Assembly: GCF_006539285.1 (NCBI RefSeq)
Contig: NZ_BJMS01000017.1
Span: 1-46,497 of the forward strand
Direction: 5' to 3'
DNA from: Sporolactobacillus inulinus
GTDB taxonomy: Bacteria; Bacillota; Bacilli; Bacillales; Sporolactobacillaceae
Length of the DNA: 46,497 nucleotides
The first letter of the stretch is position 1; every line of letters begins with the position of its first letter. Below are positions 17,249 through 26,400 of the stretch, piece after piece. Under the pieces are notes generated by a model. That model did no database searches and was not told the DNA's origin. It was given only the letters and a program-made list of their open reading frames with translations. Both the position numbers and the translations under genes were made by a program.

Positions 17249-19882
17249 TTACGCTTGCAATTCAGCAATTCGTGCGTCTAATTTATCCCTTTTTTCGATA
17301 TAATCCGCTTGTTTTTCACGTTCTTTGTTCACTACTTGCTCCGGCGCTTTGTCAACGAATCTTGGATTGCTTAATTTTTTCTTGGTTCGCTCGACCTCGG
17401 CATTCATTTTTTCAAGTTCCTTCTTCAATCGGCTGATTTCATCATCAATATTAATCAAACCGGACAAAGGAAGGTAAATGTCTGCACCGGAAATGACTGC
17501 AGATACGGCTTTTTCCGGAGCCTGAATGTCTGTGCCAATCGCCAGTGTTTCCGGATTACAGAAACGTTCAATAAAGTCTTTATTTGCATCAAAGATGGTT
17601 GTTTCTTGTTCCGATTTTGTTTTAATGAGCAGTTCAACCGGTTTTTTCGGTGCGACATTCATTTCCGAACGAATGTTGCGCACAGAACGAATAACATTTT
17701 GTAGCGCGGTCATCTCTTGTTCTGCAGTAGCATCATTCCATTGTGCATTAACGGTCGGCCAGTCGCTGTGCATGATCGTTTCGCCTTCATGCGGAATGTG
17801 TTGCCAGATTTCTTCAGTGATGAACGGCATAATCGGGTGCAGCAATTTCAAAATTTTATCAAGCACATAAGTGAGTACCGATTTGGTTGTCGTTTTTGCC
17901 GCTTCATCTTCACCATATAGCGGCAGTTTCGCCATCTCGATGTACCAATCACAGAAATCATCCCAGATGAATTGATACAGATAGTGGCCGGCTTCGCCGA
18001 AGTCATAGCTTTCATAAAGTGTCGTCACTTTTTCGATCGTCGCATTCAGTCGCTGCAGAATCCAGCGGTCGGCAACAGATTTCTTACCGGACAGATCGAT
18101 ATCGCTGAACGTAAAACCTTCAAGGTTCATGATCACAAACCGTGACGCATTCCAGATCTTATTGGCAAAGTTCCAGTTTGCTTCCACCTTTGACCATTGG
18201 AAGGTCAGATCCTGCCCCGGCGTTGTTCCGGTAGCAAGCGTATAACGGAGCGCATCGGCGCCGTATTTAGCAATGACATCCATTGGATCGATTCCGTTTC
18301 CAAGCGATTTGCTCATCTTGCGTCCTTGTTCATCTCGGACGAGTCCGTGGATCAGCACGTCTTTGAATGGGCTTTTTCCGGTAAACTCTGTGGATTGGAA
18401 CATCATCCGTGCGACCCAGAAAAAGATAATGTCATATCCGGTAACGAGCGCATTGGTCGGGAAGTAGCGTTTGAAATCCGAAGCGTCTTCATCCGGCCAG
18501 CCCATCGTTGAGAACGGCCACAGTGCTGAACTGAACCAGGTATCCAAAACATCTTCATCCTGTTTCCAGTTTTCACTGTCCTTTGGCGCTTCCATGCCAA
18601 CATAAACTTCGCCGGTCTGTTTGTGGTACCAAGCCGGGACGCGGTGACCCCACCATAGTTGACGAGAGATGCACCAGTCACGGATATTTTCCATCCAGCG
18701 GCGATAGGTTCCTTCAAAGCGTTCAGGGACAAAGTTCACGCGATCATCCGTTTCCTGCATGTTCAGCGATGCTTCCGCGAGAGGCTTCATTTTGACGAAC
18801 CATTGGGTCGACAAAATGGGCTCAACAACAACGCCGGTACGTTCCGAATGGCCGACCGCATGCGCGTGTTCTTCAACGTAGGCAAGTTCACCGGAGGTTT
18901 CCAAATCCTTAACGATCTGCTTGCGGCATTCTTCGCGATCCAATCCTCGATACTTGCCGGCATTTTCATTCATTTTCCCTGTCTCATCAATGACAAGGAT
19001 ACGCGGCAAATGGTGGCGGTTGCCGACCTCAAAGTCATTCGGGTCATGCGCTGGAGTAATTTTTACTGCTCCTGTTCCGAACGACTGATCGACATAGCTG
19101 TCGGCAACAATCGGAATTTCTCGTCCAATCAGCGGAACAACCGCTTTTTTACCGACAATCGCTTTATAGCGTTCATCATCGGGATGTACGGCAATCGCCG
19201 TATCACCAAGCATCGTTTCCGGACGCGTCGTCGCAATTTGGATGGAACCGGAGCCGTCTGCGAGCGGATAATTGACATGCCACAGATGGCCGGGGATTTC
19301 TTTATAAATAACTTCAATATCGGAAAGTGCGGTACGGGCAGCCGGATCCCAGTTGATAATGTATGCGCCTCGGTAAATTAATCCTTTCTTATAGAGACTG
19401 ACAAATACCTTGCGTACAGCTTTGGAAAGTCCTTCGTCAAGCGTAAACCGTTCTCTTGAATAATCCAGTGACAACCCTAGTTTCGCCCATTGTTTCCTGA
19501 TGAAGGACGCATATTCTTTCTTCCAGTCCCAGGCAACTTCCAGAAATTTTTCGCGTCCAAGATCATAACGCGATTTGCCTTCCGCACGCAGCTTCGCGTC
19601 AACCTTAGCCTGCGTGGCAATGCCAGCATGATCCATGCCTGGTAAATAAAGGGCGTCGTAGCCTTGCATCCGTTTGAAACGGATCAAGAGATCCTGCATC
19701 GTTGTATCCCAGGCATGCCCCAAGTGAAGCTTTCCGGTAACATTTGGAGGCGGGATAACGATCGCGTACGGTTTCTTTTCCAGATCGCCCTCCGCTTTAA
19801 AATAATCCTTCTCCAGCCAGGTTTTATACCACTTTTCTTCGGTCTGGCTCGGATCGTACTTTGTCGCCAACTCTTTTTCCAT
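17249..19882 (-). CDS. valS: Valyl-tRNA synthetase
   Basis: 877 aa (B. subtilis 880). Class I synthetase: HIGH motif [17 protein letters not shown] (HLGH at 53-56), a CP1 editing domain in about 190-390, KMSKS loop [11 protein letters not shown] near 525, anticodon-binding helices, and the C-terminal coiled coil ([19 protein letters not shown]) typical of ValS. Start has GGGAGGGG 6 nt upstream. Expression is controlled by the T-box leader before it. Long antisense frames inside it are shadows. Confidence 0.98.
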   Translation of the reverse strand: MEKELATKYDPSQTEEKWYKTWLEKDYFKAEGDLEKKPYAIVIPPPNVTGKLHLGHAWDTTMQDLLIRFKRMQGYDALYLPGMDHAGIATQAKVDAKLRAEGKSRYDLGREKFLEVAWDWKKEYASFIRKQWAKLGLSLDYSRERFTLDEGLSKAVRKVFVSLYKKGLIYRGAYIINWDPAARTALSDIEVIYKEIPGHLWHVNYPLADGSGSIQIATTRPETMLGDTAIAVHPDDERYKAIVGKKAVVPLIGREIPIVADSYVDQSFGTGAVKITPAHDPNDFEVGNRHHLPRILVIDETGKMNENAGKYRGLDREECRKQIVKDLETSGELAYVEEHAHAVGHSERTGVVVEPILSTQWFVKMKPLAEASLNMQETDDRVNFVPERFEGTYRRWMENIRDWCISRQLWWGHRVPAWYHKQTGEVYVGMEAPKDSENWKQDEDVLDTWFSSALWPFSTMGWPDEDASDFKRYFPTNALVTGYDIIFFWVARMMFQSTEFTGKSPFKDVLIHGLVRDEQGRKMSKSLGNGIDPMDVIAKYGADALRYTLATGTTPGQDLTFQWSKVEANWNFANKIWNASRFVIMNLEGFTFSDIDLSGKKSVADRWILQRLNATIEKVTTLYESYDFGEAGHYLYQFIWDDFCDWYIEMAKLPLYGEDEAAKTTTKSVLTYVLDKILKLLHPIMPFITEEIWQHIPHEGETIMHSDWPTVNAQWNDATAEQEMTALQNVIRSVRNIRSEMNVAPKKPVELLIKTKSEQETTIFDANKDFIERFCNPETLAIGTDIQAPEKAVSAVISGADIYLPLSGLINIDDEISRLKKELEKMNAEVERTKKKLSNPRFVDKAPEQVVNKEREKQADYIEKRDKLDARIAELQA

Positions 19883-19943
19883 CTTGACCCCTCCCTTTTT
19901 CCACCTATAATCTGAACCGTTTTGGATGAGGCGCTAAAAACGC

Positions 19944-20238
19944 AAAAAGAGCTTTCTCCGTCACAAGGACGAAGAAAGCTCCGCGGTACCACCTTTATTT
20001 ACGCGCAAAAAACGCGCCTCATTCATTCGATAACGGACTCCCGGAACTTTCCTAATAAGTCGGTTCGACCGTTCAGAAAGACTGCTCAAGGGCTACTTCC
20101 ATTTCCGCAGGCTAAAGAAGTCTCTCAGCGCATCGGCTTCTCTCTCTTACAGAGACTTGCTCGTCTCTTCTAGCTTAAAGAAATGTACTCCTCCCTGTCT
20201 CAGCATTTTCACTTTGACACAGATCGTAGTTGTGTTTT
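19944..20238 (-). ncRNA. T-box riboswitch controlling valS, specifier GUA (Val)
   Basis: The minus strand carries the T-box core GGTGGTACCGCGG (19981-19993). Its UGGU bulge would pair with a tRNA ending ACCA (A73). Downstream is the terminator stem GAGCTTTCTTCG.../...GAGAAAGCTC followed by T5 (19944-19981), overlapping the antiterminator. In Stem I the left side reads AGGGAGGAGTA and the right side GAAGTAGCCCT. Pairing AGGG/CCCT closes a specifier loop with the usual AGTA opposite GAA, which puts GTA (20094-20096) in the specifier position followed by a purine. Uncharged tRNA-Val(UAC) would therefore allow readthrough. Confidence 0.92.
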
Positions 20239-20244
20239 GTACTC

Positions 20245-20274
20245 ATTATATATACATACGGCTGGCTTCGTCAA
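20245..20274 (-). promoter_or_regulatory. Sigma-A promoter of the valS T-box transcript
   Basis: TTGACG (20269-20274) and TATAAT (20245-20250) with an 18-bp spacer on the minus strand; the start would be near 20238. This gives a leader of about 355 nt before valS. Confidence 0.85.
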
Positions 20275-20298
20275 CGTTTGCTTATAAAAAATTGCCGC

Positions 20299-20326
20299 AC
20301 ATGAAGCATACACCGCTCATAGACTA
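20299..20326 (+). promoter_or_regulatory. Sigma-K-like promoter for the small membrane gene
   Basis: AC (20299-20300), a 17-bp spacer, then CATAGACTA (20318-20326) fits the sigma-K pattern AC-N17-CATANNNTA exactly. Transcription would start near 20333, about 25 nt before the ATG at 20358. The pattern is short, so chance occurrence is possible; the position supports it. Confidence 0.45.
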
Positions 20327-20357
20327 TAGTATAGCCAAAAGAATGGTCAGGGAAACA

Positions 20358-20555
20358 ATGGGAGTGATCTGCGTGTTCAAGAAAAATCGTTTGCAACCTT
20401 TTTTTAAAAAATGCCGGGAAGGCTTAGGCGTGATCGTACTTCCGCTTGCCTTGTTTCAGCTTATTCGTACGATCTTTCTGCCGACAACTTTGGATGTCAT
20501 GCTGACTGCCCTTCTCTTTTTTATTTATATCGGTTTCTTAAAGCATTGGCTGTAA
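20358..20555 (+). CDS. Small two-segment membrane protein, unknown function
   Basis: 65 aa from ATG 20358 (preceded by CAGGGA), or 60 aa from GTG 20373 (preceded by GGGAGTGA 6 nt away, slightly better). A basic N terminus (FKKNRLQPFFKKCREG) is followed by two hydrophobic stretches, VIVLPLALFQLIRTIF and MLTALLFFIYIGFLKHWL. I do not recognise the family. The gene points right between two leftward operons and stops 10 bp before the end of the convergent ysxE. A sigma-K-like promoter and spore-gene neighbours suggest late mother-cell expression; that is inference. The longer open frame starting at 20157 lies in the antisense of the T-box and is not credible. Confidence 0.6.
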   Translation: MGVICVFKKNRLQPFFKKCREGLGVIVLPLALFQLIRTIFLPTTLDVMLTALLFFIYIGFLKHWL

Positions 20556-20565
20556 CTGATCTGAA

Positions 20566-21612
20566 TTAATCGTCAGCCTCTTTCTTTTCTGCCGCTTCTT
20601 TTTGTTTGCGCAGTTCATCTTTCCTCTTTTGCTCTTCTTTCATCATTTTTGTAATTGCTGTATACATGAATTGATGCGTCTCACAAAGACGGGTCCACCG
20701 GCTGACAAACCATTGCTCATCGACCGTCTCCGATTGACTGTAACGAATAAGCAAATTGGCGTGAGCACTGGGAAATAAAAGAAAATGCTGCAAAAAGCCC
20801 CGTTCTTCTTCATCTAGCGGACAAGCCGATTGATACGACTGATATAATGCGCGCCAATCCGTTTGCTTCTGCTCAAGCATTACCGCTGCCTGCTCAAATA
20901 AAGCAGCTGTTTCCACAATGAAAAAACCGTCCTCACTGTTTTCAAAGTTGGTCAGACAGCTACGTTCATTTTCAATCAACAAATGGAGTGGCGTGAGCCG
21001 TCCGTGACAGAGTGCGCGACGCATTTCTTTACTTTTTCCTTCTTCGTCTTTATCACGACTGAAAAATTCACGTGCACGCTGCATGTTTTCAAGATAAATA
21101 AACGCACTTTGAAGGACGGTCTGTTCGAACGGCGATGGGTAAACATGATGCTCGGCAGTGTAGAGAAAATGCTCCCAAATCATTTGCCGCTGACTCAGTA
21201 CCCGAACCATAGCTTGGTAAAGCGCGGCGCACTCCTGCTTTCTCTCCATCGTCTGACGATGCAGCTGTGCCGCTTTATGAAAAAGATGGCGGTAACGTTC
21301 CGGCAGGTTCGATGCATCAACGGTTTCCTGAAACCATGGCATTAAATAATAGCTGGTCTCTCTGTCGCGAATGATCAAATCGCCGTATTTCGTCGGAAGC
21401 GGACAAACCGCATCAATCACCAATCGCCGTGCGAGCGCGTAAACCGTCTGAAGTGCACGCATTTGCCGGTCATTTAAAACTTTTCGTTTCAAAGCAAAGC
21501 GTCCGGAATACGTATCCACTCGGGTTAGGCTGCCCTCGGCGGCAAGGTTGATCGGAACAAGGTCATAGTAAAAGAGTATTCGATTGATCCAGCTGCTGTC
21601 CTTCTGATCCAC
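20566..21612 (-). CDS. ysxE: YsxE, CotS-family spore coat kinase-like protein
   Basis: 348 aa. Typical CotS/YsxE pattern: N-lobe GSLTRVDTYSGRFALKR, then PTKYGDLIIRDRETSYYLMPW, and a C-lobe catalytic-like segment ALCHGRLTPLHLLI. The HGD motif of aminoglycoside-kinase folds is HGR here, so the catalytic base Asp is missing and it may be a pseudokinase. GTG at 21612 is chosen: GGAGGTG lies 6 nt upstream, and the upstream residues are Gly/Gln-rich filler. It overlaps the preceding gene by 50 nt. Last gene of the spoVID operon. In B. subtilis YsxE binds SpoVID and is needed for spore encasement. Confidence 0.85.
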   Translation of the reverse strand: MDQKDSSWINRILFYYDLVPINLAAEGSLTRVDTYSGRFALKRKVLNDRQMRALQTVYALARRLVIDAVCPLPTKYGDLIIRDRETSYYLMPWFQETVDASNLPERYRHLFHKAAQLHRQTMERKQECAALYQAMVRVLSQRQMIWEHFLYTAEHHVYPSPFEQTVLQSAFIYLENMQRAREFFSRDKDEEGKSKEMRRALCHGRLTPLHLLIENERSCLTNFENSEDGFFIVETAALFEQAAVMLEQKQTDWRALYQSYQSACPLDEEERGFLQHFLLFPSAHANLLIRYSQSETVDEQWFVSRWTRLCETHQFMYTAITKMMKEEQKRKDELRKQKEAAEKKEADD

Positions 21613-22552
21613 TTGGTGCACCTCCGCCTGCCCTCCCCGATTGAACGCCAATGTTCTCCAATAAACGGATCAGCTTAATTTTCTGATCCCAGACACGCCT
21701 GAACACATCTGAGGATCGATCCACAGGTACATCGCCCTGTAAACTCGCTTGCAAGAGACGGATCCACTCGTCCGGAGCAAACCATTCGGCAAGCATCAGA
21801 TCTGCATTTTCCCGATCAAAGAATCCCTTTAACGCTAATTCTTGAAGGAGCTTCCCCATCGATTGCCCGCGCTGCGCCTGCAAAGCGTCCGTTAAGACAA
21901 AGCGTGCCAAAACGCCGCATCCATCCGTCGGTTCGGATTGCCCAAGTTCAAAGAACAGCGTATCAAAGAGCGCTTTGCACGAATCATGTGAAAAATCTGC
22001 AGGCAATAAAAAAGCGGACCGTCTGTATTGATGCTGCTCACGCAAACGGTCCGCCTCTGCAGCCCGCGTACATGCGGACGAATAACAAGCAGAAACAATC
22101 CCCCAAATTTCCGGATCCAGCTCGTGCATCTGTTTTGCTTGTTCAAAGAGTGTATGAACTTGAATCTGCATTTCTGTCTTCGATTCGTCAACAGGCTGGT
22201 CCCGGCTCGTTCGGCTAAGATCCGTTAAAAAAGCTGCCCACTGCTGTTCGTTATTGTTCAGCGCAAGCGGCTCCATTGGGGCGTCATGGCACGTCATTGA
22301 AAAATTACCGAACCGTACCGACGGAAGCCCTGCCCGAGTCACATACATCCGATCAACAAAAAAATGTTCATTTTTTACGTGGTTCCGCCACTTTAAATGT
22401 AAGTGGAGCAAGGCTTCATCTGTCCATAGTCGAATTCTCTTAATCCCGCGTTCCGTATCAATAAGCAATGGCTGCTCACATGCAACGTTCAACTGTCGAA
22501 AGCCATAATTCGCCTGAAGAGCGGACAGAACAGCCGCAAGATCAGGATTCAT
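21563..22552 (-). CDS. Degenerate YsxE/CotS-like protein between spoVID and ysxE
   Basis: 329 aa, not clearly recognised. The start (VLSALQANYGFRQLNVACEQ ... LLIDTERGIKRIRLW) resembles the N-lobe of CotS/YsxE proteins, where TxxGxxxLK precedes the hinge. The later kinase motifs (LMPW, HGD, DxE) cannot be found, and the rest is helical with many Leu, Gln and Asp. ATG at 22552 overlaps the spoVID stop by 11 nt, and its 3' end overlaps ysxE by 50 nt, so the three genes are translationally linked. It is absent from the B. subtilis spoVID-ysxE pair. A diverged duplicate of ysxE is my reading; an unrelated coat protein is the alternative. Confidence 0.5.
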   Translation of the reverse strand: MNPDLAAVLSALQANYGFRQLNVACEQPLLIDTERGIKRIRLWTDEALLHLHLKWRNHVKNEHFFVDRMYVTRAGLPSVRFGNFSMTCHDAPMEPLALNNNEQQWAAFLTDLSRTSRDQPVDESKTEMQIQVHTLFEQAKQMHELDPEIWGIVSACYSSACTRAAEADRLREQHQYRRSAFLLPADFSHDSCKALFDTLFFELGQSEPTDGCGVLARFVLTDALQAQRGQSMGKLLQELALKGFFDRENADLMLAEWFAPDEWIRLLQASLQGDVPVDRSSDVFRRVWDQKIKLIRLLENIGVQSGRAGGGAPSGSEGQQLDQSNTLLL

Positions 22553-23984
22553 CTTTTACAGCCTTTGAACTTTTGGGAATATAAAGAAGTTCACCCGGTT
22601 CAATGTCTCCGGTTGTTCGTGCGTTTTTGCGCAAGAGCGACGTTACCGGTACGTGATAGCGTTCAGAAATCGTTTCAATTGAATCGCCCGTTTGCACAAT
22701 GCAAATTTTCATACGCGTCTTTTGTTCTTCCTCATCACCAGCAAGCACTTTCGTCAAATAGAGGCTCGTTGGATCCGGTGCTGCCTTCTCTTTGCCTTCA
22801 GGCGCATCTTTTTGTTGGGCGCTTTCTTTAATCGCCGGCTTTTCTTGAGTATCCTCCGGCGGTGCCGCCAGTTCCGATCCAAGCGGAGGCGCTGACGGCG
22901 TTGATGGCGTTGATGGCGCAGATGGCGCAGATGGTGCTGGAGCTTCTGAACGCGCCGCTTCCGTGGCTTCTTGAGCTTGCGGATCCATTCGTTTAAAGGC
23001 AATTGCCGGTGTGCCGGTATCACTCGGATCATCATCCGGTTTTCGAAATGCATCGTACTGAAAGGTTTCCGCCGCTTCATCGCTCAAACGATCGGTTGGC
23101 ATTTCGTCAAAATCAGCGCTCAAATCGCTGCCACTTTGGAATACATCATCGGATCCGCGCTTTGTCTTTGAAGCCGGGGCTTCTGTTTTTTTTGCAGGCT
23201 TCTTCTCTGCTTTGGCTGGCTGCGTATCCTTATTGGCAGCCGCTTTTTTTGCGGGTCCTTGGTTGGCGGTTTCTTTTTTGGCAGCCTCTTTTTTGGCAGC
23301 CGCTTTTTTAGCCGGCTCCTTTTTGAACTCGGATTTTTGATCCGCTGCTTTTGCTGGTGTTTTTTTCGCTGCACTCTTTTCCGGTTTCAACGGTTTTTCT
23401 GCTTTCTTTTCAGACTTCTGTTCCGGCTCTGCTTTTGCTGCCGGCTTTTGCACTGGTTCAGGCGCTTTAACGGGTTCTGCAGGCTTTACCTTAGGCTTCT
23501 GGACGGGAGCCGCAGCTTTTGGCTTTTCCGTTCGACTCGTCACAGGCTGCTTGTTGGCCAGACCGGTGATTGAAATGTCGGCCTGCAGCTGGATATGGCG
23601 GTGCTCGGACAGTTCATAGTCAAATGAATCAATAACCACGAATAAATCTTCCAGATTCGGGACGCGATCCGAAGGAATGGTGATATCAATTGGAAAACGA
23701 TGTTCTAACTTATCAGTTCCATTACCCGTATCCATGATTTCATCTATGGTGCGGAACGGGGCTGCATGTTGTTCCGAAACGTTTGCCGCGTTTGCCGCAT
23801 CTGCAGGCTTATATTCTCCGGTCAATCGAAGAAAGCCTTTGATGGTCACGTCATTCCAATTCTCTTCAACCGTAATATCCGGTTCCAGAGCCATTGATAG
23901 TATTTCTTCAGCTGGTGCATCATCTCTGAGCCATACCGATTCATTTATTGAAAACTGTAATCGATCATTCGACGATTGAGACAT
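22542..23984 (-). CDS. spoVID: SpoVID spore coat morphogenetic protein
   Basis: 480 aa. N-terminal domain (about 1-140) DRLQFSINESVWL ... LTGEYKPAD ... HRFPIDITIPSDRVPNLEDLFVVIDSFDYEL aligns closely with B. subtilis SpoVID. A long Lys/Ala/Pro-rich middle (about 155-290) has repeated AKK/EPAKK units, then a Ser/Ala/Pro stretch, and a C-terminal LysM domain (VQTGDSIETISERYHVPVTS). SpoVID drives coat encasement with SafA and SpoIVA. ATG at 23984 follows GGTGGAAGGA; the open frame continues 45 nt further up. The middle is much more lysine-rich than the acidic linker I expect of this family. Confidence 0.92.
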   Translation of the reverse strand: MSQSSNDRLQFSINESVWLRDDAPAEEILSMALEPDITVEENWNDVTIKGFLRLTGEYKPADAANAANVSEQHAAPFRTIDEIMDTGNGTDKLEHRFPIDITIPSDRVPNLEDLFVVIDSFDYELSEHRHIQLQADISITGLANKQPVTSRTEKPKAAAPVQKPKVKPAEPVKAPEPVQKPAAKAEPEQKSEKKAEKPLKPEKSAAKKTPAKAADQKSEFKKEPAKKAAAKKEAAKKETANQGPAKKAAANKDTQPAKAEKKPAKKTEAPASKTKRGSDDVFQSGSDLSADFDEMPTDRLSDEAAETFQYDAFRKPDDDPSDTGTPAIAFKRMDPQAQEATEAARSEAPAPSAPSAPSTPSTPSAPPLGSELAAPPEDTQEKPAIKESAQQKDAPEGKEKAAPDPTSLYLTKVLAGDEEEQKTRMKICIVQTGDSIETISERYHVPVTSLLRKNARTTGDIEPGELLYIPKSSKAVKDES

Positions 23985-24015
23985 TCCTTCCACCCTCTCA
24001 TCCATTCTTAATACT

Positions 24016-24043
24016 GTTCTATGCATCAAAAAATGAATTATGC
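24016..24043 (-). promoter_or_regulatory. Sigma-E-like promoter of spoVID
   Basis: Minus-strand GCATAAT (24037-24043) and CATAGAAC (24016-24023), 13 bp apart, match six of seven and six of eight consensus positions; the spacer is one short. It lies 32 bp before the spoVID start. B. subtilis spoVID is sigma-E dependent. Confidence 0.45.
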
Positions 24044-24154
24044 GAAATGGGCGGGAGGTGGACTAATTTATACTATGGTCTCGTCACCGACGATGGTACC
24101 GCAAGCGTCTCGCGCCTACGCGTGGTAAAATGCCGCTTCTCCCTTTAACAGCAA

Positions 24155-24181
24155 GAGAAAAAAGGCTATCTCTTTAGCCTT
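24155..24181 (-). terminator. Terminator after the DUF421 gene
   Basis: Stem AAGGCTA/TAGCCTT (24162-24168 with 24175-24181) followed by T6 in total on the minus strand, starting 16 nt after the stop codon. Confidence 0.8.
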
Positions 24182-24197
24182 GGGCTTTGGGATAACC

Positions 24198-24890
24198 TCA
24201 TCTTCTCTCATTTTCATTCATTTTCTCGATAAAAATGCCCTCATCTTTTTTCCATTCGCAATAATAGACATCTTTGTAACTGCGAATATGATGCCTGCGA
24301 AGATTTTTCAGCAGCCACTCTTCGTTCAATCCAGCTTCTTTTAAATTGTCCCAATCCACTTCTCCGTCTTCAATGATTGTTATCGGCAAATTCACCGGTT
24401 TTTGCTGCTTCTGAAGGTCCTCCATCGTCGGCGTCGCATATTGCGACTTTTGTTTTACACTAATGGATCCGTCCGTTTCCAAAATGGCAAAGGCAACTTC
24501 GCGAATGGAAAAGACATCTTTATGTCGAAGCAGATTTTGCAGCATATTGATGTCCAGCTTTTCCTTTCTCATCGCTTCTCGATCCATATGTCCATTGCGA
24601 ATGACGATTGTTGGCTTCCCTTCAAAGAGTTTCCTCGTTCCGCGGAACTTCTGGGTCGACCATTCAACGGCGTAGATCATCAGTCCCCAAAGTGCAACCG
24701 CGAAAACAATCGATCCAATGCCAATCTTCTTATCGTAAAGCGCGTTTCCAACTAATTCACCAAGTACGATCGCTGAAATAAAATCGAAAGCCGTGACTTG
24801 TGCCAATGTTGCCTTTCCCAATATCTTCGTCATTAGGAACAAAGAGACAAAACCGACAATCAGTTCCACAGCTACTTGTACAAAATGCAT
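24198..24890 (-). CDS. DUF421 (YetF-type) membrane protein
   Basis: 230 aa. Three hydrophobic segments in residues 1-85, then the conserved cytosolic DUF421 region: FEGKPTIVIRNGHMDREAM, LDINMLQNLLR and FSIREVAFAILETDGSISV. Members include YetF, YdfS, YrbG and the heat-resistance protein 2Duf of spores; function is otherwise unclear, and an inner-spore-membrane role is known only for some. ATG at 24890 is preferred to 24926 because the product starts at the membrane helix and GGTGG lies upstream. Monocistronic between the hemL terminator and its own terminator. Confidence 0.85.
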   Translation of the reverse strand: MHFVQVAVELIVGFVSLFLMTKILGKATLAQVTAFDFISAIVLGELVGNALYDKKIGIGSIVFAVALWGLMIYAVEWSTQKFRGTRKLFEGKPTIVIRNGHMDREAMRKEKLDINMLQNLLRHKDVFSIREVAFAILETDGSISVKQKSQYATPTMEDLQKQQKPVNLPITIIEDGEVDWDNLKEAGLNEEWLLKNLRRHHIRSYKDVYYCEWKKDEGIFIEKMNENERR

Positions 24891-25001
24891 CGTTTCCGAC
24901 CACCTTCGAACCAATCTTAATCTCAAAGTTAGTCTTTCACGACATCACGAAAATTATTTACGAGCGAGCGACTCCCTACACACTACTTGGTTCTTGGTTA
25001 T

Positions 25002-25032
25002 GAAAAAAAGATCGGAACTCGGCATTCCGATC
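25002..25032 (-). terminator. Terminator after hemL
   Basis: Stem GATCGGAA/TTCCGATC (25010-25017 with 25025-25032) with a 7-nt loop, followed by T7 on the minus strand. Confidence 0.9.
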
Positions 25033-25038
25033 CAGTCC

Positions 25039-26331
25039 TTATTCATGTTCCGCAATGAATTGAAACGCATGTTCCGCTGCTTGAATCGTTTTGTCTATAT
25101 CTTCCATTGAATGTTTGGTTGATAAGAAAACCCCTTCAAACTGCGACGGCGGCAAGGACACGCCTTGCTCGATCATCTGCGCAAAATAGGTCTTAAAATG
25201 ATCCAGATTCGATGACTTCGATCTTAGATAATTAATCACCGGCTGATCTGTAAAAAAGATCCCCATCATGGCCCCCGCTTGATTAACAGTAAGCGGAATG
25301 CCGTATTTTTCCGCTGCTTTCCTATACCCTTTGGCCAAGCGATCTGTTTTTTCACGGAATTGCGGATAATCCTCGGGGGTCAGTTGGCTCAGCGTCATAT
25401 AACCGGCGGCCATAGCAAGCGGATTTCCAGATAGCGTTCCCGCCTGATATACAGGGCCTTCAGGGGCTACTTGGCTCATGATATCCAATCGTCCCCCATA
25501 GGCGCCGACCGGAAGCCCGCCACCGATTACTTTGCCAAGCGTCGTCAAGTCCGGAGTCACCCCGAAATAACCTTGGGCGCAATGGTATGCAACACGGAAT
25601 CCGGTCATGACTTCATCAAAGATCAACAGCGCACCATATTCTTTTGTAATCTGCCGCAGAGACTGCAGGAATCCGTCAATTGGTGGGACAACGCCCATAT
25701 TGCCGGCGACCGGTTCAACAATCACGCAAGCGATGTCATGACCATATTGTTTGAAGATTTCAGCGACCCGTTCCGCATCATTATAAGGCACGGTTAGGGT
25801 ATCCTTGGCAAGTTCTGCCGGAACACCCGGGCTGTCCGGAAGTCCAAGTGTCGCCACTCCCGAGCCCGCTTTAATTAAGAGTGAATCCGCACTGCCATGA
25901 TAGCTGCCTTCAAACTTCAAAATTTTATCCCGCCCGGTATATCCACGTGCCAGACGGATCGCACTCATGGTCGCTTCTGTTCCTGAGTTGACAAAGCGTA
26001 CCTTATCAATCGATGGAACACGCTCAATAACCAACTTTGCCAGTTTGCTCTCAAGCACTGTTGGCGCCCCAAAGCTTGTCCCTTTTTCAGCAGTTTCTTT
26101 AATAAAAGCAACAACTTTTTCATCAGCATGGCCAAGAATGAGCGGCCCCCAGCTTAACACGTAATCAATATATTCATTTCCATCAACATCATAGATCTTC
26201 GAAGCTTTCCCATGATCCATAAAAATAGGACTGAGATCTACCGATGGAAAAGAGCGGACAGGGCTACTGACACCGCCAGGCATTAACGGTTTTGCTTCTT
26301 CATAAGCCGCAATCGATTTACTGAAATTCAT
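25039..26331 (-). CDS. hemL: Glutamate-1-semialdehyde 2,1-aminomutase
   Basis: 430 aa, the same length as B. subtilis HemL. Class-III aminotransferase fold: [29 protein letters not shown] (residues about 238-246), and the PLP lysine Lys267 in [18 protein letters not shown]. It forms 5-aminolevulinate in the C5 tetrapyrrole route. ATG at 26331 has GGGGGAG 9 nt upstream. It follows engB by 69 bp and is probably co-transcribed with it. hemA, hemX, hemC, hemD and hemB, which lie between engB and hemL in B. subtilis, are all absent here. Confidence 0.93.
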   Translation of the reverse strand: MNFSKSIAAYEEAKPLMPGGVSSPVRSFPSVDLSPIFMDHGKASKIYDVDGNEYIDYVLSWGPLILGHADEKVVAFIKETAEKGTSFGAPTVLESKLAKLVIERVPSIDKVRFVNSGTEATMSAIRLARGYTGRDKILKFEGSYHGSADSLLIKAGSGVATLGLPDSPGVPAELAKDTLTVPYNDAERVAEIFKQYGHDIACVIVEPVAGNMGVVPPIDGFLQSLRQITKEYGALLIFDEVMTGFRVAYHCAQGYFGVTPDLTTLGKVIGGGLPVGAYGGRLDIMSQVAPEGPVYQAGTLSGNPLAMAAGYMTLSQLTPEDYPQFREKTDRLAKGYRKAAEKYGIPLTVNQAGAMMGIFFTDQPVINYLRSKSSNLDHFKTYFAQMIEQGVSLPPSQFEGVFLSTKHSMEDIDKTIQAAEHAFQFIAEHE

Positions 26332-26349
26332 ACTATCTAACTCCCCCTC

Positions 26350-26370
26350 ACACATGTTCTTCACATGTGT
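26350..26370 (-). promoter_or_regulatory. Hairpin in the engB-hemL gap
   Basis: Perfect 7-bp arms ACACATG/CATGTGT with a 7-nt loop, just upstream of the hemL ribosome site (26341-26347). No T-run follows, so it is not a terminator. It could be a processing or translation-control hairpin, located where hemAXCDB are missing. Confidence 0.4.
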
Positions 26371-26400
26371 ATGTATCGCTTGCCTTATTCTGTATCTATT

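Noticed and set aside
18659-19381. A 240-codon open frame antisense to valS
   Set aside because: It lies wholly within a strongly conserved synthetase, has no ribosome site, and its sequence follows from valS codon usage.
20094-20238. tRNA-like cloverleaf in the valS leader
   Set aside because: The paired segments are T-box Stem I; no acceptor stem or CCA-like end is present.
20566-22552. One gene split by a frameshift (the degenerate CotS-like gene and ysxE)
   Set aside because: Both have N-lobe-like starts, ysxE has its own strong GGAGGTG site, and the overlap is typical of coupled genes.
22754-23573. Long Arg- or Phe-rich frames over the spoVID linker on both strands
   Set aside because: They are read-outs of the repetitive Lys/Ala codons in other frames.
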